The position numbers and the translations under genes were made by a program. A stretch of DNA of 64,000 nt from Sycon ciliatum (lineage: Eukaryota > Porifera > Calcarea > Leucosolenida > Sycettidae): NCBI RefSeq assembly GCF_964019385.1, contig NC_088645.1:38850463-38914462 (forward strand), written 5' to 3'. The notes below the pieces were generated by a model. It worked only from the letters and a program-made list of their open reading frames with translations, was not told the origin of the DNA and searched no databases. This document shows positions 43,618 to 54,010 of this stretch, one piece after another (within the stretch, counting starts at the first letter, position 1; each line of letters begins with the position of its first letter).

Positions 43618-44229
43618 CAGCCTTGCTCAGCGATTTTCTCCCCGTAGATAATCTTCTGTCAAGAAAAGGTCAGAACACACCACTGTAGTGTCGGTAAAAA
43701 ACTCTCCATCCCTTTCCTCCTGTCGAATAGCAGCAGTCCATTTCCTTCACAGTTCAGGATTAGATGGAAATTTATGGAAAGGACGAATGTCATTTGCTGG
43801 GGGGGGGGGGGTAACGCCGGTCACCAGTACATCCTGGAACACATCAACGGTAATAAGACAGCGACAAATCACTTCAGCCGCGATAAGCTGTTTCTTCTAT
43901 CCTGCCAGGTAACTGGTTGTCAGATTTACGGCGTTAGTTTTTCAGCAAACTGAACGCCGAAGGAAGTGCTAAAACCAGTAACAGTGGAACTGCATGCATT
44001 CCATTTATGCACGTGCAGCACCTGATCACATAAGCATTAATTTATATTTTGACAAGCCTAAATTCCGTGTACACTTTTCACGTCCCGTACAATTGACAAG
44101 CTAAGCGTAGGGCATTAATCGCATGCCCTCTCAACTTTTCAAGCGCTTATTTCGCATATCGATTGAGAATGTAGCTGGCTGTTTTATCAGCGCTTGTAAA
44201 TTGACTATTTTCTAGATGATCATTTGTGG
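43618..44229. other. No gene seen
   Basis: Contains a G homopolymer at about 43800-43811. No supported coding sequence. Confidence 0.35.
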
Positions 44230-44555
44230 CGTCAGGGGGTGATGGTCCTCGTCTTCTGGGATACTGGCGTTGCTCTTCTAAAGTGAGGCAAAGTTGGCTT
44301 GATGGAGTTTTGTTTGTGGCTTATTCGTGTACGCTGTGGCGCCGTGACTCGTTTGTAGACCCATAAATATTGTGATTTTTCGGCCATTTGCGAGGGGTAT
44401 GCAAGTTTCAAGGTTCCCTTCAGACACTTTTTCAAGGGCTTTGCACAGTCGAGCTACACCCCAAAGGGAACATACCTGCAAATCTTGAGCGAAATCGGAG
44501 AGATCCATTTGCACACATACTTTGGTATTCTAAGACATTCTCTTTTTTAAAGGTC
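44230..44555 (-). pseudogene. Diverged inverted copy of the array unit
   Basis: On the minus strand it reads MQMDLSDFAQDLQVCSLWGV, then ARLCKALEKVSEGNLETCIP and LANGRKITIFMGLQTSHG, a frame of 78 codons. The tandem-array units carry the same sequence but with frameshifts after the LSDFAQNLE part. It lies back to back with the BAF-like gene, only ~10-25 bases from its start codon. The longer open frame here suggests the ancestral exon continued through the region annotated as intron in the array. Confidence 0.5.
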
Positions 44556-44563
44556 TGTTATGC

Positions 44564-45030
44564 ATGGATCCAGGGTGAAGGAGTAACCTTGGCTTTCACA
44601 TACTACAACAGTTACTGCACTTCATAGCAATTGGCCAGAAGGGTTGAGAACCTTTTTTGCTGCAATCTTTGGTTGCTGTTTCTTGTCTTTGCTGCTTAGC
44701 GCTGTGAAACGCACTCGTTTAATGGAAACTCCGGTGAATGTCGCTATGACCATGTCGGTCGAAAAAGTACCAGGCATTGGGCCAAAGACTCGAGACAACC
44801 TGAGAGGAGCGGGTTACGAAACAATCTCGCAGCTGCTCGCGAAATTCCTGATGGAAAGTGGGGACCCAGTGCTTTTTCAGTATTGGATGCGACGAACAGG
44901 CTTCGCGAAACGCGACCATGCTGAAGATTGTTACGAAGCTATACACGCGTATTACCATGCGCACAAGGGCACACTCAGTTCCTTTGTTGTTAACGCTTGT
45001 GCCTGCCCCAAGCCCTTAATCCCGGAATGA
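44564..45030 (+). CDS. BAF-like (barrier-to-autointegration factor) gene, two exons
   Basis: Exon 1 is ATGGATCCAGG (44564-44574) with donor GTGAAG; the intron (44575-44699) is homologous to those of the sister loci and ends GCTGCTTAG; exon 2 runs 44700-45030. The 113-residue product has a short leader (MDPGAVKRTRLMET...), a helix-hairpin-helix VPGIGPKTRDNLRGAG at 27-42 and the characteristic BAF helices FLMESGDPVLFQYWMRRTG and DCYEAIHAYYHAH to about 92, then a ~20-residue tail. BAF proteins are ~89-residue dimers that bridge DNA without sequence preference, bind LEM-domain proteins at the nuclear envelope and condense DNA after mitosis. The extended N and C termini and the divergent core suggest a paralogue rather than the canonical gene. 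An ATTAAA signal lies near 45058. It is the only intact, domain-bearing host-type gene in the window. Confidence 0.75.
44575..44699 (+). other. Intron shared by three loci
   Basis: GTGA(G/A)(C/G)GAGT(T/A)ACCTTG, TTCACATACT, GCACTTCATAGCA, GAAGGGTTG(G/A)GAACC and TTGGTTGCTGTTTCTT occur in this order here, at 35835-35959 and at 32280-32416. Confidence 0.8.
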
Positions 45031-45204
45031 TTTGTTTTCACCTGCGCGTAGAACAAATTAAAAGTACAATAATGACGTTCGTCCTTCGTCATTTGTGATT
45101 GCAAACCCTCCTTGCAAGTCGTTTCCAGCTTCTTTTCCAATTCCACCCTACTGTACTTAAAATATTTTTAGTCGTTCAATGTGTACAAATGCATGTATAC
45201 CTGT

Positions 45205-45287
45205 ACGCGTGTGTGTGCATGTGTTTATTATGTGTGTATGTGTATGTGTGTGTGTGTATGTGTGTGTGTGTGTGTGTATGTGTGTAT

Positions 45288-45335
<48 letters not shown>

Positions 45336-45394
45336 GTGTGTGCGTGTGTGTGTGTGTACGAGTGTGTGTGTGCGTGTGTGTGTGTGTGTGTGCA

Positions 45395-45426
<32 letters not shown>
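45205..45426. repeat. TG microsatellite
   Basis: ~220 bp of TG repeats with TATG and TGCG variants; frames across it on both strands are artefacts. Confidence 0.95.
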
Positions 45427-45427
<1 letters not shown>

Positions 45428-45609
45428 CAGATAGTTCGGTTGGTGGGTGCCCTTATGCCTGATAGTGCTGGGTCTACCACCAACAGGCTCGGCTGCTTGA
45501 AGGTGTAAGGCTGTACCTCCTGCCTTTGTTGGTTTCATGGTACATGGTTCATTATTATGTCATTTTTTTGTTCAAGTACACATACCTCTTGCCCATGGAT
45601 TTCTTCTGG

Positions 45610-45805
45610 CTACGCTTGTGCAATCAGTGGTGCTAGTGAAGCTTACATCAGATCCACTCTGATTAAGCCACTCACACTAGTAGCAAGTATTACCTTTAGT
45701 GGGGGAGGAGAAGGGGGAGGGGAGGGCTAATTGTATTTGGAATGCGAGATGGATAACCTGATGTCGTCAATCCATTTCTGCACCTTGTACAGTGCTCACG
45801 CGTTT
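45610..45805 (-). repeat. Dispersed repeat beside a TG tract (copy 2)
   Basis: Reverse-complement relative of 7610-7805, interrupted by a G-rich insertion (about 45700-45725). It again adjoins a long TG array. Confidence 0.6.
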
Positions 45806-45828
45806 ACTGAGGTGTGGTGAGTCCACAG

Positions 45829-45855
45829 GGGGGGGGGGGGGGGGGGGGGGGGGGG
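45829..45855. repeat. Poly-G run
   Basis: A ~27-base G homopolymer. A second G run at about 46038-46051 follows a short TG tract. Confidence 0.95.
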
Positions 45856-46061
45856 ATCATTTCCAAATCCACCCATAGTTTGGAGATTTCAGGGGTGTTG
45901 GCTGCGGGGCAGTTCGATAGTCGTCTTTCCAAGACTGGCTTTTGAGTCTCTCTCTCTCCCTCTCCGAAGGAGACCCGCATGACCAGTTTTAGCAGTGAGC
46001 AATTACACGTGCAAGTGTGTGTGACTGTGTGTGTGTGGGGGGGGGGGGGGGTGTTCTTCAG

Positions 46062-46182
46062 CCTTGCAAGCTGTTGAATGGTGCAATCCCAGCACGAGTT
46101 GCTATGGCTTCTGCTGTAGCATCGCTATCATCGCCGGAGGCGGGCGTCAAATGGTCCAATGGTGTGTGTGCGCTCGTGTGCG

Positions 46183-46219
<37 letters not shown>

Positions 46220-46620
46220 CATATGGTGCAGCGGGTTCGATTCCCGACGATTGTCACACACGTCTCCTCCTGGCTTTTCTTTCATTCTCCTGGGTGGTTA
46301 CCAACAGTCAGTGCATGCCGGAGTATGTGATGTGCCCGGGGGAAAAATAAAAAGGACTAAAAGGTAGGGATTCACTGGCCAGAAAAGCCACTTCATTGCT
46401 GTGTGGTGAAGACCAGGCTGAAAAGTTTTTTTGAAAGTCCACTATGTTCCCGAATGAATGCGGGAAGTGGCGGCGGGGCCCTGCTGCTCAGCCGACCTTG
46501 GTGGTGGCGGTCAATTCTTCAGCCTTGCAAGCTGTTGTATGGTGCAATCCCAGCAAAAGTTGCTATAGTTTCTGTTTTAGCATCCCTGTCATAGCCTCCG
46601 GTGATGGGCGTCAAAGGACC
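46062..46620 (+). repeat. Split direct repeat enclosing a SINE-like unit
   Basis: TTCTTCAGCCTTGCAAGCTGTTG and the next ~90 bases occur at 46062-46165 and 46513-46620. Between them are a TG tract (46185-46219) and TGCAGCGGGTTCGATTCCCG, a good B-box/T-arm motif, followed by ~110 bases ending in GGGGGAAAAATAAAAAGG. The layout fits a tRNA-derived SINE with an A-rich 3' end inside or beside the duplicated unit. Confidence 0.5.
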
Positions 46621-47327
46621 AAAGGTACATGCATACATGCACACTCACATTCATGTGTGGGTACACACTTCAGCTTGCATGTGTGCGTGGGCATGAGCGC
46701 GTGTACACAAGCGCATGCACGCACTCACACGTCAGTGCGCTCGGGTGCATGTGCTATCTTCTGATGTTGCCTATCCAGTGGTGTGTCCAGGATTCGCCTG
46801 AGGGGGAGGGTTGCGGCCGGGATGGGGTGGGGATAGATGACATCATGCTACTGTCCCAACGCAGCCGTTTTGAAAACCGATGTCAAGGAGCCGTAAATCT
46901 CACACACCACGAGCAGTATTTCTGTACACGCAGCAACATAATTGTACGTAGTCCTTGAAAACTTCAAATTTTTTTTTAATTAATTGTTGGCCGTTATGCG
47001 AGTGAATCAACTGCAATTATGTATGCGAGTCCAACAATTTCTCACCGCTCAAAGCATCCTTTACATAGGCAGCGGTACTATGTCCACTTGCCACTGTGCG
47101 CTGTTCTTCATGTTCTGGCTAGTCGCTGACAACAGGTGCTTCCACGTCTGGCGGAGTGTGACTGTCAGTCCGCTCTGAAAGTTCAACTGGAAAAACAGCG
47201 ACTTCAATTCATCACTCCCCCTGTTTCCTGTTGGAGCGGCAGCAGGAGTTGCGCAGCCACAGGAACGCTTTGCAAAAATTCCAGGCTCTGCTGGCTAGAG
47301 CTTGGCCTTTTGGGATGTCGCTGAGAC
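46621..47327. other. No gene seen
   Basis: Frames on the plus strand lie in CA/TG-related sequence. Nothing recognisable. Confidence 0.35.
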
Positions 47328-47432
47328 ATCGAAGAAAAGTCTTCCAGTCAACCGAAACACGATTCGAACGAGGATGAACGCCTGAGCCCTCGGCATTCGA
47401 ATCGTGTTTTGGTTGACTCGAAGACTTTTCTT
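47328..47432. repeat. 42-bp-stem hairpin
   Basis: ACATCGAAGAAAAGTCTTCC... and its complement pair over 42 bases with two mismatches round a ~30-base loop. No target duplication seen. Confidence 0.8.
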
Positions 47433-47630
47433 CGATGTTTGTACGTTGAAGACGGGTCCAGCGCGTCCCAGCACGCGCAGGGATCACACTGTACAACAGT
47501 ACAGTGTACACAGTCAGGTCACCGTGTTTCTGTAGCCGTGCGCGTGCATGCTCACTGACTGTACTCTGTAGACTGTTTACTACTCAGTGTAGTGTACTAG
47601 TAGTCGGCTAGTCGACTGTGTACTACAGTT

Positions 47631-47761
47631 CTGGCAACTGAAATCCGACCCCCTGAGCGGTGCGCTCACATCGCAAAGACCCAACACGCGATAGTAAAAC
47701 TACGAAATAGAGACCGCTAGAATGTGAACGCATCGCTAAGGGGCGGGATTTCAGTTGCCAG
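47631..47761. mobile_element. 131-bp TIR element
   Basis: CTGGCAACTGAAATCC and GGATTTCAGTTGCCAG are exact inverted repeats. The GCATCGCT/AGCGGT-rich interior has no coding capacity. The target duplication is not clear. Confidence 0.65.
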
Positions 47762-49332
47762 CACTCTAGTACTCTGTACACTGTACAGTGTGTACAATCA
47801 ACACCAGCTCCAGCACCGTAGATCTAACGTGCAACCGCTTTTGGACGGTCGTTTCAGGCCGCGCGCGCCCGCCCCGAGCCTAGATAGCCCTGCCTTTTAT
47901 TTTTCGAAACCTAGGTCGAAACTTTGAGAGGGGGGGGGCGCCCTCCCCCCCCCCACCACCACCTAAACCCGCCGCTGCTATCCCATGCTTTCCTTTGGTG
48001 GTGCCAAGTAGAAGTCTGTTGTAGTTCCTCTCAGAAGTGCATGTGGAACTCGCAGTGATTGTTATTCTACCTTTGTTTCAAACAACCTTGCTTTTTGAGG
48101 TACAGTATCTCCCCATAGGGTACACAAAGTATTTTGTGCAATGGCAGCAATGCTTACCTGAACCAGTGAAGAACGCGTAGAACAAACCGTTGAAGCTGGC
48201 AAGCTGCAGGCTGCGGAGTTGACAACACCACCAGCAGATAAATAGGCCACGCAGAGTGCCGACATGGGTGATGATGATCTTGCACGTTTGGCGACTGGTC
48301 AGCGGCGCGTAGATCTACGGCTGTGGCACTGGCAGCCAAGATCACGTATCCCAAGCATCTCCCCTATATCTACAGTGAGTAAGGACTCAGGGCGGGCACG
48401 CCGACTTGGCAGCAAGTAACAACTCGCCTACTCCGCCGGAACTTCGCTCGACTCGACCTCAGTAAGACCTGGAAATAAACTTTTGAAACTTTGATTTGTG
48501 CACTATGGCTGGTACCCACCCTATGAGGCTAAGGAAATCATGCTTTGTTTGGCCTAAGCACCATGTTTAGTGACGTGACTAGTGGATTGGACCAGGCGAT
48601 GGGTTGATGTGGCGCTAGCTCTAGCTCTTCTCACTTTGAAATGAAAGTCAAAATCACAACAAAAATGTATGTCACCCCCGCGGGTTTGAGAAAGTAAGCT
48701 TGCAGCGTCGTAGTCTTCTGCACAGGCGCATACTACTGTAGTCACTGATTTGAACGTTAGAGCGCGCGCATCTCCTTGTCAAACCGAGAAGTCGACTGAG
48801 AACGAAAATAGTTGCGCCAAGAATGCTTGAGAATTGTGAATGGACCGTATGCGTGTTTTAAAAACAAAATGGCGTCACGATTTATTGAAAGTGGTATAGT
48901 TGGTGGTACGAGTGTTCAAACCCATTTGAACTTCATACTGTTCGTCTTCTTTTTGACATGCTCTCTTTCCATCGTCCTTAGCTTTTGTTTGTTGTGAGTT
49001 GTTTTGGCTTTCTCCTGTACCTCTGGGGGATGCCAAGTGATGGTTTTGAGAGGCTGGTGATGGCTGTGAGCGAGAGTTTGCCGATCGGCGTCGTCCTCGC
49101 TGTAGCGATGAAAATACTAGTTACTGCGCACCTGGCAGATATCACAACATGTCGGAGCGTTCAGGAGCAAAGGAATCTTGGGTTTTCACTGGAATCTAGT
49201 TCCTCCAGCATCGTGTAGCCCACCGTCGGTGAATGGCGGTCCAGAAAGGTCGAACCTGGTCTTCTGCAGCATCTCGCAGTCCTGCGAGGCACACCGGCTG
49301 AATACGACTGTCATGTATTCTACAAATAAAAA
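47762..49332. other. No gene seen
   Basis: Includes mixed G/C runs near 47930-47960. No domain-like frame or strong repeat; the 5' UTR of the following LINE may begin in the last few hundred bases. Confidence 0.35.
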
Positions 49333-49556
49333 TCACGAAGTAGTGGACTTTATAGTGATGAGTATATCCTGTATGCTGCAAAAGACGCAGGAAATGTGAC
49401 TGGTGTCCGTACACTGGACGCCAATATCATCCCAGTCTTCTCCTGCAGGATCTGTTTGACATTTTTTTTTCAAAAAAGGAGGCGGGAGGCCAAAACCGAG
49501 CTGCAGTCTCTACTGCATTTGCCTTCAAGCTTGAAGATGACTGGCCAAGCCAGCAC

Positions 49557-50060
49557 ATGTTCTATATAGACAACCTCATGAGCAGCGGAATTGCGGTCTC
49601 TGACATCCTGCAGATCGACCTCCGCGGCCGTCGTGGATTTTGTTCAGTAACTGTCTCGAGCCTGGCGGTCCGGGATCGTGTGCTTTCCCAAGGCATCTCT
49701 GTTGCTGGTAAGCCCGTTCAATTAACTATCAGTGGTGCTGACGTTGTCAGCGTCCATGTATTTGGATGCCCCCATTCCCTGTCGGATAGTGCTGTCGCAA
49801 CCTCATTCCTGAAATTTGGCTCAGTGATAGGGGTCCCTCAGCGAGGAAAATTCTGGGTTGAGAACTTCGAAATTGAAACCGGCACCAGGTACGTCACCAT
49901 TCTACCGCGTACAGTCGTACCTTCGTGTGTAGCAGTCGGCCAGCTGAAACTGCGTACATGGCACAAAGGACGGGCTAAAACATGCTGGCACTGCAACAAG
50001 CCAAGTCATGAGGCAAGGGACTGCCCCGTACTGAGTACGAAGGGAAAGAAGCATGGCTAG
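49557..50060 (+). CDS. LINE ORF1 (Gag-like, CCHC zinc knuckle)
   Basis: The 167-residue frame has an RRM-like N-terminal part (FYIDNLMSSGIAVSDILQID and the later FCSVTVSSLAVRDRVLS), a hydrophobic centre, and CWHCNKPSHEARDC (49984-50025), a CxxC-x4-H-x4-C knuckle that would bind nucleic acid in the ribonucleoprotein. In-frame sequence stays open upstream to about 49400, so the annotated Met may be internal. A T10/A6 slip-prone stretch at 49461-49477 separates it from another open frame (SDEYILYAAKDAGN...CRIC), suggesting a frameshift in this copy. Confidence 0.65.
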   Translation: MFYIDNLMSSGIAVSDILQIDLRGRRGFCSVTVSSLAVRDRVLSQGISVAGKPVQLTISGADVVSVHVFGCPHSLSDSAVATSFLKFGSVIGVPQRGKFWVENFEIETGTRYVTILPRTVVPSCVAVGQLKLRTWHKGRAKTCWHCNKPSHEARDCPVLSTKGKKHG

Positions 50061-50081
50061 GAGAAAACTTCCAGTCCGGAA

Positions 50082-50525
50082 ATGGGTCTCAGTGACGACA
50101 CGCAGCAGCAGCAGCAGCAGCAGCAAGTGGCGTCCGCGGACATCACTGCTGGAACAGTGGACGCACATGGCATTACTGGTGCGGCAACTCCCCACAGCGA
50201 GGCACGTCATGCACCAGCCCAAGGGCAGCAGGCCGATCCCCAGCAGCCGCGGCTACCACTGCCTAAGCAGCAGCAGGAACAGCAGCAGCAACCAGAGCAG
50301 AAGCAGGGATCCAGGATTCCCAGTAGCCAAACTACACCTGTTATACCAGCGTTCCGGCTGGCATCCCGGGGCAAAGCGGCCCATGCGTCTCCGGATGAGG
50401 AAGGTTTTACCCTGGCCTCAGGTAAACACACATTCCATCCCCGCGTCCTCACCCGTGAGCAGTATCCCCAGCCGACAACCGCAGCAGTCAACATGATGAT
50501 CCGCTGCCGCAGAGAAAGCTGCTAA
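50082..50525 (+). CDS. Gln-rich open frame between ORF1 and ORF2
   Basis: 147 residues with two polyglutamine tracts encoded by CAG repeats and a Pro/Ser/Ala-rich remainder (EEGFTLASGKHTFHPR near residue 105). It overlaps no known domain. It may be the C-terminal extension of ORF1 in another frame; CAG slippage could explain the frame change. Confidence 0.35.
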   Translation: MGLSDDTQQQQQQQQVASADITAGTVDAHGITGAATPHSEARHAPAQGQQADPQQPRLPLPKQQQEQQQQPEQKQGSRIPSSQTTPVIPAFRLASRGKAAHASPDEEGFTLASGKHTFHPRVLTREQYPQPTTAAVNMMIRCRRESC

Positions 50526-50597
50526 CGGCCACAGTGTCCTGCAAGGTAACTATTCTAGTATATCCACGCTATAACTTTCTTACCATTATTCTCACCT

Positions 50598-50788
50598 ATG
50601 TCTGACCTTAATCCTAATGCCGCCCCCTTTTTTCCGGGTCTTTTCACTCAATCCCGTAACCCTTTGCATCAGCATCATAGTTTAGGTACTAGATCTCAAC
50701 CACCCCCGATCACCAGTGCTAGTAGTGCTTCTCAGTCTGAGATAGCGGGCCTCCAGATTAGTTTTCTCAACATCTGTCACTTGCTTAA
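50598..50788 (+). pseudogene. 5' part of LINE ORF2 (before the insertion)
   Basis: Starts ATGTCTGACCTTAATCC and encodes a Pro/Ser-rich leader, then AGLQISFLNICHLL, the first strand of an EEP endonuclease (LxISFLNIxxL). The insertion cuts the codon after Leu. Beyond it the frame runs into the terminal inverted repeat of the insert. Confidence 0.75.
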
Positions 50789-53700
50789 AGGGGCACTCCG
50801 GCTTCATTTTCGACGCCGAGTTTTCGATGCCAAGACGAAGGTTGGTGAAAGAGAAGACCCCTCGAACAAGAACGAGTCTCCAGAAGCGATCGAGTCGAGC
50901 AGGAAGACGACTTTTGAATTTCGCCGAGCGAGCGCTGATGACGTAATGAGGGATTAGCTTGCCAGTGGAAATGCATCTGCGCACATACATTTCACATACT
51001 TTTTGGCCAATTTTCAATCGAAGAGGAGGTTGTTTTCTATGTTCTCTCAACGTCGTGAGCGATCCCGTCTTCTATACCGTTCCAGGTACCCTGAAGGTCC
51101 TCCAGAGGAGAATTTATCTCCAGCAAAGCGTTGTTGATCCGCTAAATTCGTCTCGAGACATATTCACCCAGTGCAGTGCTGACAAATGTAAAAATTAATG
51201 TTGAATCGGTGATAATTGTCGACGATGGACAGAAAGGTTGATAGCCGCTGTCGCAGGGAAAGTGAAGCTGCTGGAAGTAACAACGGGGAGCTTGTTAGCA
51301 TCACTTGATCAAAGCAGCTAGACGGAATCGGGGAGTACTGACTATTTGTCTCGCCCTCAGTTTAGTGAATTTTATGATCAGAAACTTTTTCGATCAGGAT
51401 CCCTTCTACAAGATGTGTAGTACAGGTGATTTCTGAACTTGACGATATGGAGACCGACCAGTAGACCTACCAACAACGTGTACCTGCAGGAAATTCACCC
51501 AAAGCTATTGCTAATGCTATCCTCTTCAGTGGCTGTTGTTTTTTTAGTAAAAATATGTTCACTTCTCTCAACATTCTCCTGCATGGCGGCAAGAAGGTGC
51601 GCTATGGACTTCAACGCCACAATCTTCGCCTAGCTGTGGATGAAGCATGGTCAAGTCATGGCAGTACATATACTTGAACCAGATGAGAAATTGAAGTTCA
51701 TTTGTGATGCGAAGTTTGACAGCCCCAGTGACCGAGTCAAGCGTTGTCTTTTGCCGTGGCACAAATTGCTGAAGAATCCGAGATGGTCTTGGAATTATGC
51801 ACATGGATACTACCAGAAATAATGGTGGCATGAACCATTGTGGAATCGGACAGCTCACGGAGAATACTGGAATAGCTCAAGTATCTCTAGGCGATTGTAA
51901 ATCCTGTTCTTGCTGATAGCTTCGGCCTGCTGCGCCCGTCCATGTACAATGATGGGAACATGCATTTTTGTTTTCTACATATTTGCTATCTACTGTACTG
52001 TGGTATTACAGTTGCAGGTCCCTTATATAGAATTATGTTCAACCCTCCCCCCCCCCCCCCCCCCCCACACACACACACATAAATATGAACTAACAATTTC
52101 ACTGTTGGACTCGCTGGCGGCTAGAGAGCAAAGCAAAGAAAAGAATTATAGCAAAGAAAAGGACCAGGGAACTACAAGTTACGCTATAATGTACACGAAC
52201 AATTTCACTGTATTTGAAATAATTTTTTTGATACCCTGAGAACTCTGAAACTTTGCAGCACTGTGGATTATATGTGGATACAACATTTATGGAAGGAACA
52301 CATAGTTCAAATAATTATAGCACTGAATTGTTGAGATTATGAGCACATTCCAATCAGTATTCTACATATTTATAAGTGGTGGCAATCGTTAGGAATAGGT
52401 CGTGAGTTGTCAGAGTGCTCTAGTATATGAGAGAATGTTTTGTTTGTTTAATCGACGGCTAGTTTGAAGCCAGAGTTGTTTGAACTTGCTTCAGTCGACT
52501 TGATTCTGGACAGTAGTCGAAGGAGTACTATGAAGTATACCCCAGGCGTAGTCTGTAAGGTATTTCGTGAGAATTCTGTCGGTACACATCAGGTATCAGC
52601 TTGCAAAGATGGCTCCTCTCTGTTTCTTGAAAGCCTGTATAGTTGGACTGTGGCTCCAGCGATTCCCTTCTCAGAGCAGGTACCATACCCAATACGGTCA
52701 ATGCATATTGGACAGACCTGTGTGCACAACAGAAATAGTGGAGAGAAATCTCTCAGCTCATGAACACATCAGTGAAGTTTGAACTGCCGTTGTTTGTGGC
52801 CATCAGTATAAACCTATCGACTATAAGAATAATGTGCAAAAAAACCTCTATAACTACAGCTGGGGCCATGGAATTATAAAGCATCTAACTTAGGGAACTG
52901 CCAATTCTGGTCGGAGTTGCGTTCGAGGCCTGCAATTCATGATGGCTATCATATGTTGCATTGACCAGAGATCATATAAAACTTCCATGCCACATTGAAA
53001 CACGCACTACTTTCGAGTACTTTGGTATCCCCCACCAAATGGGCATTCGTTCCCGGGGTGGCAGGCGTCACCATTCGTTATGCCTGGATCAGATTTCATT
53101 GACCCCAACTGTCATGAAGAATCATTTTTACTTTGACTGGATTTCAGTACAAGTTAGTTGTAGAACTGCAGAATAAATTTTGTTGTATTTGGGCAACCAT
53201 TTCTCTACAAACGGTCTATTTGGAATTTTTTTTAATAAAATAATTGTCCAAATTCCACATCTACCCAAATCGGAATACTTGATCACGTATTCAGTCCTAC
53301 ACGGAATGTTTAGAAAACGCCAGGGAATAGGAATTTGCTAACGAGCACTCCAGGCCAGGGTACTAGCATAAGAACAAAACAAGATAAAAACTCACCAGTA
53401 TACTTGTAGTAAATCATGTCGGTGTAATATTCACGATCAGCAACGAGGCACCCTCCGATTTGGTCAAGCTGCTTTGAAGTCTGGTTGTTCAGGTGATACA
53501 AACGGGCTCCCCGTTGTTACTTCCAGCAGCTTCACTCTCCCTGCGACAGCGGCTATCAGCCTCTCCCTCCATCGTCGACAATTATCACAGATTCAACATT
53601 CTACATTTATCAGCACTGCACTAGGTATAGGTGAATATGTCTCGAGACGAATTTAGCGGATCAACAACGCTTCGATGGAGATAAATTCTCCTCTGGAGGA

Positions 53701-54010
53701 CCTTCAGGGTACCTGGAAGGGTATAGAAGACGGGATCGCTCACGGCTTTGGGAGAACATAGCAAACAACCTCTTCTTCGATTGAAAATTGGCCAAAAAGT
53801 GTGTGGAATGTATGTGCGCAGATGCATTTCCACTGGCAAGCTAATCCCTCATTACGTCATCAGCGCTCGCTCGGCCGAAATTCAAAAGTCGTCTTCCTGC
53901 TCGACTCGATCGCTTCTGGAGACTCGTTCTTGTTCGAGGGGTCTTCTCTTTCACCTACCTTCGTCTTGGCATCGAAAACTCGGCGTCGAAAATGAAGCCG
54001 GAGTGCCCCT
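50789..54010. mobile_element. 3.2-kb long-TIR element in a TTAA site
   Basis: Terminal inverted repeats of ~503 and 505 bases (50789-51291, 53506-54010) start AGGGGCACTCCGGCTTCATT. TTAA lies directly outside both ends (50785-50788, 54011-54014), the target of piggyBac-type transposases. The ~2.2-kb centre (51292-53505) has only short frames without recognisable transposase motifs and a C homopolymer/CA tract at 52046-52078, so it is non-autonomous. Removing the insert with one TTAA reconnects ORF2 exactly. Confidence 0.8.

Noticed and set aside
45099..45538. 109-128-codon frames across the TG tract
   Set aside because: Artefact of a dinucleotide repeat that is open in several frames at once.
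53840..53885. GCTGATGACG on the minus strand within the TTAA element TIR as a ribozyme core
   Set aside because: No GAAA core follows at a suitable distance and the flanks do not pair.
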